Notes under the pieces: generated by a model
What the model was told of the DNA's origin: nothing
The model's input: the letters and a program-made list of their open reading frames with translations, nothing else
Databases searched by the model: none
Position numbers and translations under genes: made by a program
Shown here: piece by piece, positions 1-41,287 of the stretch
Layout: the number at the start of each line of letters is the position of its first letter
How positions within the stretch are numbered: the stretch's first letter is position 1
Assembly: GCF_000283155.1 (NCBI RefSeq)
Contig: NW_004454216.1
Span: forward strand, 321,231 to 385,230
DNA from: Ceratotherium simum simum
Lineage: Eukaryota > Chordata > Mammalia > Perissodactyla > Rhinocerotidae
Direction of reading: 5' to 3'
DNA length: 64,000 nucleotides

Positions 1-2620
1 TGCCCTGCAATGCAACTTTTAGAGACAGAGGTAGGGCAGCCCCAATTTCCCCCAGATTGAAACTAATGCAATTAGACAGGTTTTGATAATCATAGGGACT
101 TTTAGGGTGATAATGTTATGTGCTGATTGTTACCTCTAAAGTTCGAATGTAAATTCTTAAAATCTTCCAGGAGACGCTTTCATTTGAGTGAAAATCCTTC
201 ATAACTATATAATTCATTTTTATTTTCAAAAGAAAGATAGAGAAATAGTTTCACATTGCCAATGGACTCTAAAGAATCTTTCCCAAAACTCCTAACTTAT
301 TTTACATCAGAGAAAAACAAACCCTAGTTTGTTGAAGCTACTGTTTTTCAGGTTTCTGCTACTAACAGATAATAGATTGAGAGAACATGGTTGTTAATTA
401 TCTAAAACCAAAACCCAGGAAGACTCAGAACACAAGGTTTATACTTTCTCAAACAGATCTGGAGGAATAGCACATTGGTCAGAACTTTTTTCTAGGAGGA
501 GAGAGAGTGAGCGGGTTGGAGGGCAGAGAGCTAGAGTGAGAGCAGGTGTGGATCTCTGGGGAAGGCCCTGGTCTGTTGCCCTGAGCTGGCAAAGCTCAGG
601 GAAGGAGATGACAATAAAAATGCTGTGTTAGTTTTCTGTTGCTGCTGTAACAAATTACCACAAATTTAGTGGCTTAAAACAATGTTAAATTTATTATCTT
701 ACAGTTCTGGGGGTCAGAAGTCCAAAAAAGGTGTCTCAGGCTAAAATCAAGGTGTTGACAGGGCTGGTTCCTTCTGGCAGCTCTGGAGAGAATTGGTTTT
801 CTTGCCTTTTCCAGCTTCTAGAAGCCATCTGCATTCCTTGGCTTGTGGCCCCCTTCCCTATTCAAAGGCAGCAGTGGTTGGTGAAGTCTTTCTGACATCA
901 CGTCACTCTGATGGTGATTTTTCTGCTTCCTTCTTCCACTTTTAAGGAGTCTTGTAATTACATTGGGCCCACCTGGATAATTCAGAATAATCTCCCTATC
1001 TCAAGGTCAGCTGATTAGCAATCTTAATTCCATCTGCAGTGTTAATTCACCCTTGCCATGTAATTTATCATCATCATAGGTTCTGGAGATTAGGGCATCT
1101 TTCCACAAATGCCTATACTGGTTTGGAGATATGCACCCTATTTCTCCTCTGGCGTCTTGGAAGCTTGTTAGCCTCCGTGAATTCTCCATACCAGCATGGG
1201 GAGGCAGCAGTCAAGTAGACATGGCAGTGCGGGGGCCGGGAGGGAAGGACCTGAGAGCTGCAGTAGTTCCCAGGCCCCAGTGCCCTCTCTCATGAGACAG
1301 CTGGCAGGCCTGGGAGGGGGGCTGGCAGTTGGGACAGAGTGACGCAGCGTGAAAATCACTGTGGATCCCATGACTGGGGACCCTATGGGAATATGATGCC
1401 TTGGAGGATGGCAGCCTGGAGGCCTAATAATGACTGAGGGCCAGATAAGAATGTTCTCAGAGACATCAGCAGGAGCTGCCGATGTTTGAGGGACCCCCCA
1501 CTCCCTTTACACTACAAAGACCTTCCCAGAAGGTGGAAGGAAGAAACTTCTGAACTGACCCCCAGAGATCTAAATCGATTCAGAAAACTCCAAAGTTACT
1601 GAGAAAACCCCTATTTGACTAGATGAAGTTTCCATCACTAGGCTGAATGGGACTTTGAGACAGAAACTAGGTTGTTACAGAAAAACAGTGACAGTTCATA
1701 TTTTATACCCCAGATTTTGTGCTGAGAGTTGTGCCTGTTACGTATAAATAAGGACAATGATGTCTGGTCTCCCTTTCTGCCCAGAATATTGGGAGAGACT
1801 ACTTTATTTGCAAGCACTTGGTGAACTGAAGCTCAGCGTAAATGGTGCGTGTGTTCCTTGGTGAGCCTCCTCCTCCAGACCAGCAACGTGGGTGAGCTGA
1901 ACATTGAAGTCAAACTCAGGAAGGATGAGTGTGTGACATTTTGCACAGCAAAACTGCTGTTTCCACATAGCTATTTTGACACATAAAAGCCAAGCCATCA
2001 AATTTTCAGCTTTTTTTAAAAGACCAAGTAAAATGTTAAATAGAAATCTTCACTCAGCTCTGTGCCTTGCTCAGAGGTGTGACCAGGAGCGGCAGGTGGG
2101 GTCTTCCTGTGTGTGACCTTCTCTGTTTCTCACAGTGGTGCTCCCACAAGGTGCCTTCTAATGCCTTTTCATCCAAATTAACAACTGTCATATCAAGAAG
2201 TTACTTTAAAAGTCATGGAAAGGCAGCCCTTTGGAAGAATGTGGTCAGAGGAAGAAGTCATGAGGAGCTGTGACGTTTGAGGCCTTTATTGCTATATTTG
2301 GCCTCGGCTTAAGAGCAGCGTTTAGAGTGGTCTGAGAAACTACTGCCAGACTGGGACAGTCTCCTCTTGGTGCTGCTAGAGATCCGGGTGTTGGTGCCAC
2401 AGAGGCGGAGCACGGGGCCCTGTGGGGGACTGGCTGACCTTCCGGTTTCTTCACCATGAGCCAGTGTTCCTAGGGCTGACCCCTTGACCTGGGCCCCAGA
2501 GTTCTTGGGCTTATTATGGAGAATGTTATTGTGATCAGTGGGCTTGTCATTAAAATCTGTTATTAAAATCAATAAATAAGCTTTGTTTTTGTGAAAACGT
2601 GAAAAAGATAATTACAATAT
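1..2620. other. Intergenic DNA downstream of CASR
   Basis: No exon-like open frame or RNA gene is recognised. It contains one repeat of about 500 bp at 624-1130. The remainder looks like unique or highly decayed sequence. Confidence 0.7.
624..1130 (+). repeat. Ancient interspersed repeat, probably LTR-derived (family not assigned)
   Basis: The block starting TGTGTTAGTTTTCTGTTGCT and running through CTGGGGGTCAGAAGTCC and ATTACATTGGGCCCACC is a widespread mammalian repeat that I recognise but cannot name with certainty. No coding capacity remains. Confidence 0.55.
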
Positions 2621-2629
2621 CAGTAATAA

Positions 2630-2885
2630 TGTTAACTAATATTTATTGAGTGCTTACTATGTGCTAGGCACCATACTAAAGTACTTTACATACATTATCT
2701 CATTTAATCCACATAAGAGCTCTGAGGGGAAAGAACGATTATTACTCCCTCTTGGAGACAAGAAGCTGGAGCTTAGCGAGGTTAATGTTCCTTGCCTGTG
2801 GTCGCCCAACCTGTAAGTGGCCAACCCAGGGCTTGAACCCAGGTGTCTATGGCTCCTGAGCCTGAGTACTCTACAGTATGCCATT
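2630..2885 (-). repeat. MIR SINE contributing the 3' end of the CASR 3'UTR
   Basis: Hallmarks are TATTTATTGAGTGCTTACTA, TCATTTAATCC, the GAGGTTAA block and GGGCTTGAACCCAGG near 2830. Edges are approximate. It lies in the transcribed CASR 3'UTR. Confidence 0.75.
2642..2647 (-). promoter_or_regulatory. CASR: Likely CASR poly(A) signal AATAAA
   Basis: The hexamer TTTATT on the plus strand gives AATAAA in the CASR sense, about 1.41 kb after the stop. It sits in the terminal part of a MIR SINE (context CACTCAATAAATATTAG), so the signal was supplied by the repeat. Confidence 0.7.
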
Positions 2886-4057
2886 CAACATTCAACCCCT
2901 TTAACTACCCGTGGACAGACTCCCACTTGGAGGGACATAGGTATGGCATTTAGGGGGTGGAGTGCCAGGCTAATGCCTGTGAGAGCTCTCTTGGAATCAC
3001 ACTTTCTTATCCCAACAACTGGTAGGGGGCCAATGATGCGTGCTTATTCTCCATAGGGGCAGACATGGATCTGAATTCAGGACGCCTTTGGAGCAGAGAT
3101 GGGGGTAGCTTCTGGACCCCTGAAAGGGCTCACTCACGGGGGCGTGGGTGGTGGGTGGGCAAAGAAAATGGAGCTCAATAATACTGCGTTGTATAAACCA
3201 GACTGTGACTTTTTTTCAGTTTCTATCGTCCATGGACTATTACAACAGAAGCATTTTCTTAAGGATAAAGCTGCATATAGCAGTACTCATTACAGATACA
3301 GCTCATGGATTCATGCAGTCCCTTCCCAATAATTTGAGGTGATTCTTGTGATCCTGGACCCTAAGCATGGCATCACTATCACATTCCAGACAGAACCAGA
3401 TGTACTGGTACAGGAGGTACAGGATGCTGACTTTCTGGATGTCACATGATAGCAGCAGCAAGTAGGAGACCAAATAGCTTATGGTTTTCATAAATAGGAA
3501 GGGATACGTTGACATTACGGTTTTGAACATTTAAAATTCTTCCTATTGTCAAGGCGTTGGGCAGCACCGGTGACATTCTGTCTTTCGACTCTTAACTCTA
3601 GGGGTGGCCAATCTGATGTCCTGTCACTGCACACTTTTGTCTCTGGGCGAGGCTGTCTGCAATGTTCAGGGCAGGCATTTCAATATTAGAAAAATAAAAC
3701 AACAGAGAGAGTAGGTGGGTAGCTTAAAGCCTTGGTTTCATCTCTGGGCTTTTGGATGGGATAGAACAGAGGAAGAGGACAGAGGAAGAGACACAAACAG
3801 CAAATCTGACTATGGTAACCTCAACGCTCTGACAAATCCAACCACGGAAGCACATGGCTCTTCTGTTTTTAATTTTAAAGGGAATGTTAGTCAATTCACT
3901 GTCATTTAAAACAGTGCAAATAAGTTCAAGGCGTTTGCTGTGTCTTATTCCTCCTTCCTTGGAGGAGAGAGTCTGGGGCGATTCCTCATCCCTATCTGAG
4001 AATGTGAGTCCGGGAAACCTCTCTGGATTCTCCCTGGACTGGTCTTCTCCTTCCATT

Positions 4058-33712
<29,655 letters not shown>

Positions 33713-35094
33713 AGTTCTGCTTTGTCTCCAGGGGGGAAGACAAGAGTGCTGGTGTTTTGGGGGCCCCGAGGACTTTCCCCCTTGGTACAGTTCACTCCCT
33801 GTGGTGGGGGCACATGTCTACAGAGCAACTAGTAATAAGATGGAAGCCATGGTGTTTGAAATTCCATTTCTGCCTTCTCCGCTGCAGACTAGTGAGGTGG
33901 GTGGTCCTTGAGTCTTTAGAAGCCACATCATGTAGAGACTGTCTGTGATGCTTCCTAAAAGAAAAGAGAGACAAAATGAATTCAGCTAAGCCTAAATCCC
34001 ATCTAGTTATGATGAGTGCAACAGAGGTGGCTCAGAATTTCCATTGAGAGAGGCTGAGGGATAGCAGGTGGGGAAGGCATGGCTTGGAGTCTTCTTTTTA
34101 TAGCATTTCATGAAAGGTACAAAAATTTCAATTGCCTGTATTGGAGAAGGACTGTGTTCAGCTGTAAGGGGCCACATTTTAAAGAGGCCATTGATAAGCT
34201 AAGGCCTCCACTGATGCTGCCACTAGATTTTAATCCATTCATTTTTATGCATGAATAATGCACAGAGTTGGCCTGGTAGTAGCAAGATAATATTAATGAT
34301 ATTTTATTCAGCACATATGTTCTTACAGAAAATACAGAATGAGTCATATTTAGGTTTAAATCTGACTTTAAATCAAACCAAAATGTCAGAAAAGGCCACT
34401 TATTCTTTATTTATTAGCCCCCCTTTTCTGTGCTTCCTCATCATAGATCTCTGGTTCCAGCTTGTAATATGACACTCCATAAACCTTTGAAGAACAGTTC
34501 TTGTAAAGGACGCAGATAAATCAAGGGTCAGATTATACTCTACAAAGCTCAACAGCTGGATCTGGGGAAAAGTCCTTCCGCTTTAGCACCATTATCCTAG
34601 TAGGAACTCTCTGCTCTTTTCACTCTATCTCACCCACCCTGTGGGTCAATTACCAACTATATGTCAGTGTATCTAACTACAGACCCTCTGCTGAGGTTGA
34701 GGCGCAAGCATTGAACTGTCAACTGGACATCTCTACCTGGATGTCCCAGAGGTGCTTCCAACTTGACAGGCTCTAAACTCACCTTCCTCCCAAACTTGTT
34801 TCTCCTTCACTGTTTTCTATCTCAGCAGATGACGAGCCATCCACAAAGACACAAAATAAGGTGTCATCCTTGCCTCCTCCTTCTTCTCATCATTGCCCTT
34901 CATATTCAAACCACCACCAAGTTCTGTAGATTCTACCTCCTAAATCTCTCTGGAATCCATCCACTCCTTCCCATTTACAAGGCCTTCTTAAGTCCACCAG
35001 CATTTCTTACCTGGATTTCTCCAACTATTTCCTAACTGCCTTCCTGCCTTCAGTTTTATCCCTTTGCAGTCCACCTTTGCAAATCTTTGGATGC

Positions 35095-35285
35095 CATGGA
35101 ACAAGTGGTTTGGAGCACAGGCTCTAGAGTTAAACCTGGCTTTGAAGCATAGTTTCACTATTTCCTAACATATGACTTTGGGAAAGCCACTTAACCTCTG
35201 TGATCTCAATAAAATAATGCATGCAAAGCCATTAGCACAGTGTAACTAGTAAACTCACAGAAAATGCTAACTGTAATGAATACGT
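35095..35285 (+). repeat. MIR SINE
   Basis: Contains GAGCACAGGCTCTAGAGTTA, TATGACTTTGGGAAAGCC and ACTTAACCTCTGTGATCTC. Edges approximate. Confidence 0.8.
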
Positions 35286-36019
35286 GTCCAGCCTCACTCT
35301 TGCCAGTCTTCCCTTTGAACTCCACAGCCCAGCCACACCGAACTCCCTTCAGTGCTTCAAGTACACCAGAACTTTTTTAGATCTCACACATGCTGTTTCC
35401 CCTCCTTGGTCCCTCTAGCCTAAACTTTGCCTGGAAAACATCTACTTATCGTTCAGCTTTCAGATGTCCTTAACTGCGGGGGCATGGCTTGGTGAACTGT
35501 GGAGCCTTTGTGTGAATGGACAAAAGAACTCCTGTGGGGCAGACACAGCCTTGGGCCAAGGTGTCCAGCTTGGGGAGTGGAGCACAGGCCATATTTCCAC
35601 CCTTGCTAACCCCTTAGTTGTGCAGTGAGCAATTTATAGGATTCTTCAAGGAGGCCTTCCCTGGATTCTCAGACTAGGTAGGTTCGCCTGTTATAGTCTT
35701 TTACATCTTGGATCTTGGAGGTCCCCTCTTGGAAGATTCATCATACTTTACTATAATTACATGTGTAAATGTCTGATTCCAGAGCCCAAGCTCTTAACCA
35801 TTGTCATATGCAGCCACTTGCCCTTTAGGAACCACACCTTACCCCTCAGGAACCCCAACCCCTCCTCCAATAGCCATTCTAGCACTGGGCCCCATTTGGA
35901 AGGAGCATCCCAATAGACACTCAACATTCATGGAATTGTCTCCAATAATGTCTGAACATCCATGACCATCCTAGTTCTCTGATTCTAGTCCTGCTTTTAG
36001 ATTTTTGGGTTGGACCTTG

Positions 36020-36440
36020 GTCATATATTCATTCATTTAATAAGTACATGTGCTAAGGCCTGGGAATATAAAGGTAACAAACACACGCATGTACCCTGTC
36101 CTCAGGAACTTCCAGTGCAGTGGACAGGCACACTGGTGTAGAGGATCAGAATTTACCTCAACATTGAGCAGTGAAAAAAAAATATTGTAACTTTGTTTTC
36201 TATGACTACATTCAACTTTACGCCTCAACATTTAGCACGGTGTCTAAAATAGTAACTCCCAAATAAATGTTTGTCGAATGAATGAATAAAAAGAGAAGGT
36301 ACTTTGGAAAGAGATAGAAACTAGCATTTATTGAACCAGGCATTGCTTTAAACATCCAGTCTATTTTAAACTTCACAACTGTAAAGAGGGCAATACCAAC
36401 TCCACTTTCTAGATTAGGGAATAGATTCTCCATATTTTCA
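36020..36440 (-). repeat. MIR/L2-like remnants
   Basis: Two decayed pieces: TAAGTACATGTGCTAAGGCC..ACAAACACACGCAT-like text, and AGCATTTATTGAACCAGGCA with CTAGATTAGGGAATAG-like text. Families are tentative. Confidence 0.5.
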
Positions 36441-37129
36441 GCTTACTCAAGTGAGAAATTCTGGCACTTGAAATAAGAATGCCTCAAGAACTCGGAATTT
36501 TATGGAGTCCCGTGTAGTGTACTGATTTAGGAGAGGGAACATTACAGCTGGCTAGGGTGAGTCACTAAGACCTGCGAAATCTTTCTTGTGAAAGATTAAC
36601 CACTTGGAGAAGTTTATTAACTTCATTAGCCCATTCGACAGGAAATTCATGGCCAGAAGTAATAGACGAAGGAGAGATTTCAGGTCAATTTGCAGCAGTT
36701 AACTCCATCAGTCTCACATAATCTCCAAACCACCCTTTTTAGTCCAATTACCAGGATCTAATTTGCTTTCAAAGCTGAGATTCATTCTAGATCCTCCCCC
36801 TCCCTTTCCTCCAATATCCAATCACTCTGTCCTGTTGATTCTACCTTCTCTCTTCACTCCTCCTCCTCTCCATTCCTGTTGCCACTGCCTTGGTCCCCTC
36901 CCATCATCTCCTCAATTTCCCTGTTGCAAATGCTTTCTTTTCTTTCTACCTCCTCCTCCTATCTCCTAGGTATCGACAACTAGAGTGGTCCAAGTATGAT
37001 CGCAGCATGGTGGATGAACAATTGGAGTTCATCATTGTGACTTCAGCTTGCAATAGTTAGAGTACAAAAGTTCTTGAATAATCACTAAGAACACTTCAGT
37101 TTTAGTATCTGCGAGAGAGACTTCTAATC

Positions 37130-37540
37130 GTATCCCTTGTATCTGTACTCCTTTTATGCCACCGTAAAATAGTTTTTAGTTGGACAAGTGTCCAAAATAA
37201 AGACTACTTTCTCCAACTTCCTTTGAAATTATATGTGGTCATATGACTAAGTTTTGGCCAATGGGATGTAAACTGAAGGGCTCTGTGGCAGCTTCCAGGA
37301 AACTTGGTGTTTGCCCTTTGTCCCTTCCTCCCCCTCTTTCCCCATTCTGCTGCGTGGAGGTGGATGTGACAACTGGAGCCCATCTTGAACCAAGAGCCAT
37401 ATCCTAGGGAATGATTGTGCCACGAGCTGAGGATTTCATGGAGCAGAACCTTGATTTCAGACTATTCCTGGACTTTTACATGACAGAGAAAAAAAGCTTC
37501 TAGCTTTTTTAAGCCACTGTATTTGTATTTTTTCTTACTG
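37130..37540 (+). repeat. Unassigned old interspersed repeat
   Basis: GTCATATGACTAAGTTTTGG, CCAATGGGATGTAAACTGAA, CAGCTTCCAGGAAACTTGG and TTTTTTAAGCCACTGTATTT form a text seen widely in mammals. I cannot name the family. No coding capacity. Confidence 0.55.
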
Positions 37541-37889
37541 TAGCTATATTAACAGTATTTATCCAAGAGTCACAAATTAGCTCATTTGTTCTCCTTACTA
37601 TGAGTTTATTTCATTTAAACCATATATAATCATGTTTGTTTTCCTGCAAAAAAAAGTACTGCAAACACAAGCTGAAGCTAGTATTTGTTCTTTCTCTCAA
37701 TGGCAGATCCATTCTGGAAGAGGAAATGACCCATGGACCAGCTGGTATTATGTTTAGAAGGTCCTTGAAATCATGAGGAGTGTTTGAGTACTGACAGATG
37801 ATTGATCATTGAGTTCCCCACCCAAGAGATGTAGGATGGGAGATCAGGGCAGACTGGTCTATGGTTCCACAGGTTTGTGCATTTGTAAA

Positions 37890-38270
37890 TTCATGCAATT
37901 ATTTACTCATTCAAAAAACATTTATTGAGTTCCTCTATGTGCTAGACACTAGGGAGTGCAAGGTGCTCAGAAAGAAAGTTGAGATTGTTGCCTTCAAGGT
38001 GCTCACGGTTTAAAAGGAGACAGAAAGATGTATTATAATTACAGTGATGCAAATGCTAGGAAGAGGCATAAACTAAGTGTTGAGGGAGCAGAGAGCAAGG
38101 ACTTCTTTCTGGTGACGGCAGGAGAGAGAATTAAATCAAGGCAGGGACTGGGAGCTTCATGAGGGTAGGGCCTGTCTCTTTTCCCCCTCATTGTAGCCTC
38201 ACACCAAGCACAGGGCCTGAAACTTAGTAGATGCTCCACAAATGTTTGCTGAATAAATGAGTGAAGCATG
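37890..38270 (-). repeat. MIR/L2 remnants
   Basis: AAAACATTTATTGAGTTCCT with GTGCTAGACACTAGG is followed by an L2-like 3' end (CAGGGACTGGGAGCTTCATG, then TAGATGCTCCACAAATGTT and GCTGAATAAATGAGTG). Edges approximate. Confidence 0.7.
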
Positions 38271-38907
38271 AACAGTAAAAACCGGGGCTTTGGGCAATTT
38301 TAGGACAGAAGAGGGAAGGGGTCACCCCACAAGACGGAAGGTTCCTGAGGGCAGAGGCTTTTCATCGTGATCACAGTTGTATCCTGGCATCGAACAAGGA
38401 GCCTGCTACTGAACGGATGCTCAAAAAATATCTGCTGAACATGCATTTGTCTAAAAAGTTGGATGGCTCATCCAAGTCAAGAACAGATTAACAGAGGATA
38501 GCAAGACAAGGTTAGGAATCAACACTGCAACATTTCAATTGCCATCCAAGTAAAAATCACTTTGGCTCTTGCCCTTTGGCTTTAACATTTCTGGAAATTG
38601 TGTCACTCTAGAGCACGATGACTTTGCCCACATTTCCAGCTAGACCAAACCGAGGCATAGATCTTCTGACCATAAAACCACTCAGTAAATTAGAGGCATG
38701 GCAAGCTCAAAAGCTACACTTTCTCAATTCCTAGGCTGCAGAAATAAAAATTCTAGGTTGCCTAGAAAAAAGGTAGTTATGAAACCAAAATTGATTTCCC
38801 ACAGAGATCATTTATCTTCATATGGTGAGTACACTGATTTGTCTCTGGTTTATTGTACTGAAATCTTTGCTTTCTTTTGTCACACTGACCATAAAGAATA
38901 CCAACAG

Positions 38908-39107
38908 GGCCCGGCCCGGTGGTGTAATGGTTAAGTTTGCACACTTTCCTCCACGGCCCAGGGTTCGCAGGTTCAGATCCCAGGTGCGGACCTAGGCATT
39001 GCCTATCAAGCCATGCTGTGGCAGGCATCCTACGTATAAAGTGAAGGAAGATGGGCACGGATGTTAGCTCAGGGCTAATCTTCCTCACCAAAAAAAAAAA
39101 AAAAAAC
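38908..39107 (+). mobile_element. ERE-type SINE
   Basis: Head GGCCCGGCCCGGTGG, B-box-like GGTTCAGATCCCAGG, body GAAGATGGGCACGGATGTTA and GCTCAGGGCTAATCTTCC, then poly(A). The target-site duplication AAAGAATA(C)CAACAG / AAAGAATACTAACAG lies at 38893-38907 and 39108-39122. Confidence 0.96.
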
Positions 39108-39197
39108 AAAGAATACTAACAGTAAGATGTGAAGCCACCATTGCAGAAAGGTGAAATGCATTATGTTTTATGAGGATGATTAAGGAGAACCCTGAGA

Positions 39198-39450
39198 GGG
39201 GGCCGGCGCCATGGCGCAAGCTGTTAAGTGCGCGCACTCTGCTGTGGCGGCCCGGGGCTCACCAGTTCGGATCCTGGGCGCGCACCAACGCACCACTTGT
39301 CAAGCCATGCTGCCGCGGCATCCCATATAAAGTGGAGGAAGATGGGCACGGATGTTAGCCCAGGGCCAGTCTTCTTCAGCGAAAAAAAAAAAAAAGGAGG
39401 AGGATTGGCAGATATTAGCTCAGGGCTGATCTTCCTCAAAAAAAAAAAAA
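39198..39450 (+). mobile_element. ERE-type SINE with duplicated 3' module
   Basis: Head GGGCCGGCGCCATGG, B-box-like GTTCGGATCCTGG, two consecutive GTTAGC/ATTAGC-type tail modules each ending in poly(A). Probable target-site duplication AGGAGAACCCTGAGA / AGGAGAATCCTGAAA at 39183 and 39450. It sits 90 bp downstream of the previous ERE in the same orientation. Confidence 0.95.
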
Positions 39451-39701
39451 GGAGAATCCTGAAAATGTTCAACTAGTAATCCAAAACGTGTGCCTGGCCC
39501 TGTTTACAGCTTTCTTTACCTCTTGCTGAGGACACATGCACAGTGTGGGTTTCTATACGCACTTGGTGCACATTTGCCAAAGAATTAAGGACATCTTATC
39601 TGTCATCACCAATGTGACCATCCTCAGTTCTGTGTCAGACTTCATTCCTTCTGTGTTACAGCAAGGGACATCTTGTTTTACAATGAGGGCCCTCTTTCAG
39701 C

Positions 39702-39767
39702 GCTGGAGGAACCCACTCTGCTGGGTCACACTCGGCTGGAGGAACCCACTCTGCTGGGTCACACTCG
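39702..39767 (+). repeat. Perfect 33-bp tandem duplication
   Basis: The unit starting GCTGGAGGAACCCACTCTGC occurs at 39702-39734 and again at 39735-39767 with no differences. Confidence 0.97.
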
Positions 39768-40104
39768 GCTGCCTCCCTCCAGCCCTGCTTGCCTCCGCCC
39801 GCCCAGCTGCCAGGTTCTTACCCTCCATCTCCCTGACAACAGGTGTGACTTTTGGAGAGTCCATGCCTCATTTAGCCCTGGTAATGGCTTAATTGAGTCG
39901 GAAAAATGCAAGGACAGGAGCGTGATAAAAACCAGCGGAGCTGGGTTCCTGTTAGTCATTGGAAAAAGCTATCAGGGAAGGGAGGATAACGGATGAACGA
40001 GAGTGGGGAGGAGCAGCACGGGGCACCGAGCAAAGTGAGGAGAGGGAGCCTAGACAAAGCAAATAAAGGAGATAAACAGGAGAGGAAATGAACATTCATT
40101 AATG

Positions 40105-40200
40105 TTGTACTGTACTATGAGCTCCTTGACGACAGGGCTGGGTCTGTCCCCTTCACGGCCTGGAACGCGGAGGGGCTCAGTAAATGATTGAGTGAGTGAA
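40105..40200 (+). repeat. L2 LINE 3' end
   Basis: ATGAGCTCCTTGACGACAGG, CTGGAACGCGGAGGGGCTCA and GTAAATGATTGAGTGAGTGA are typical of the L2 3' terminus. Confidence 0.75.
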
Positions 40201-41050
40201 TCAACACGATAAACTCTGTCTTAGGGGTTTATGAAGCTATTGCAAGAAGAAAGAAAATGATGGGAGAAGGAAAAAGAAATTGAATGAGAGTTGGGGCTGA
40301 GGTGAAAATTCGAGGTTAACAAATGATGAGAAATGCTCATTCTCCACTCCAGAATCTTGTGAGTTGAAAAGGTGTGTGGCTTTGGGCTTTGACATTGCCA
40401 ATGCCTGGTGTTCCTCGACAGGACTGACTGAGTTCTTGGGGACACAGGCCCCGAGTTAAGAAATTTCTTGTTCTGAAATATTTCCCTTCATGCCTTTAGT
40501 AAGCTCTGCTGTTGATGTGTGGACACCCACAGACTTAATGAAACAGTTCAGGTGAAAAGCAAAGATGTGCAAGTCATGTTTTTACAAAGAAAAATGCCAG
40601 ACCTTCAAATCCTACATCAAAGAAATATTTCTGTGGAATAACCTCCTGGTATTGCCATTCAAAATCGCAAGGAAGCCTGACTGCCCAGGGTGGCATTTTT
40701 CAGTCTGGTGTCCCAAGATGTGCTACCGTAAAGTGTTCTGGGGTAAAATAAGTTTGGGAATTGATAGGCACACTGTGTCACAAGGGCATATTTTGCCTCC
40801 CAAAGCCTCTGAGAAGTCCTGCAGTAAAGATAACTGCTTAACTTTAACCCATTAATTTCCAAATTTATTTCTGCATGGGACAGTCCCTCCCCTCCCCCAG
40901 GACTCTTGTTGCAATGCTGCGAAATACGGGCTTGGGGAGTGCTGGCCTAGTACAAAGCAAAGAATCCGTCCCCTGAGCCTCTCCCAGTCTCTCTGGATGC
41001 ATTTTTGACTGGGGAGAGATATCTCCCCCTCACTGGGTATGGCATTTTTT

Positions 41051-41287
41051 TTTTCAGTGAGGAAAATTTGCCTTGAGCTAACACCTGTTGCCAATATTCC
41101 TCTTTTTGCTTGAGGAAGATTGTCCCTGAGCTAACATCTGTGCCAATCCTCCATTGTGTATGTGAGATGCCGCTGCAGCATGGCTTGATGAGTGGTGTGT
41201 AGGTCTGTGCTCAGGTCCAACCCCAGGAACCCCAGGCCACTGAAGCGGAGCATGCAAACTTAACCACTACGTCACCGGGCGGGCCCC
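41051..41287 (-). mobile_element. ERE-type SINE
   Basis: Reverse-orientation ERE with paired GAGCTAACA(C/T)CTGT modules, GGCTTGATGAGTGGTGTG and head complement CACCGGGCGGGCCCC. Flanks share a TGGGTATGGCATTTTTT / TGGTATAGCATTTTTT duplication. Confidence 0.92.

Larger units (their letters stand above)
2622..4057 (-). other. CASR: CASR 3'UTR (3' end approximate)
   Basis: Sequence after the stop reads as an untranslated tail. Stretches resemble the human CASR 3'UTR as I recall it, for example GGATCACAAGAATCACCTC-like and CATCCAGAAAG-like blocks at 3330-3450. A canonical AATAAA on the minus strand lies at 2647-2642, inside a MIR element. This is the same arrangement I recall for the human transcript end. 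Cleavage about 15-25 nt later would put the transcript end near 2622. A second AATAAA at 2289-2284 could serve a longer form. Confidence 0.75.

Noticed and set aside
2284..2289. Second AATAAA as the main CASR poly(A) signal
   Set aside because: It lies about 350 bp beyond the MIR-borne signal that matches the transcript end I recall for human. Kept only as a possible longer form.
3303..3530. 75-codon open frame on the minus strand in the CASR 3'UTR
   Set aside because: It lies after the CASR stop in sequence resembling the mammalian 3'UTR. No family is recognised and an independent gene is not supported.
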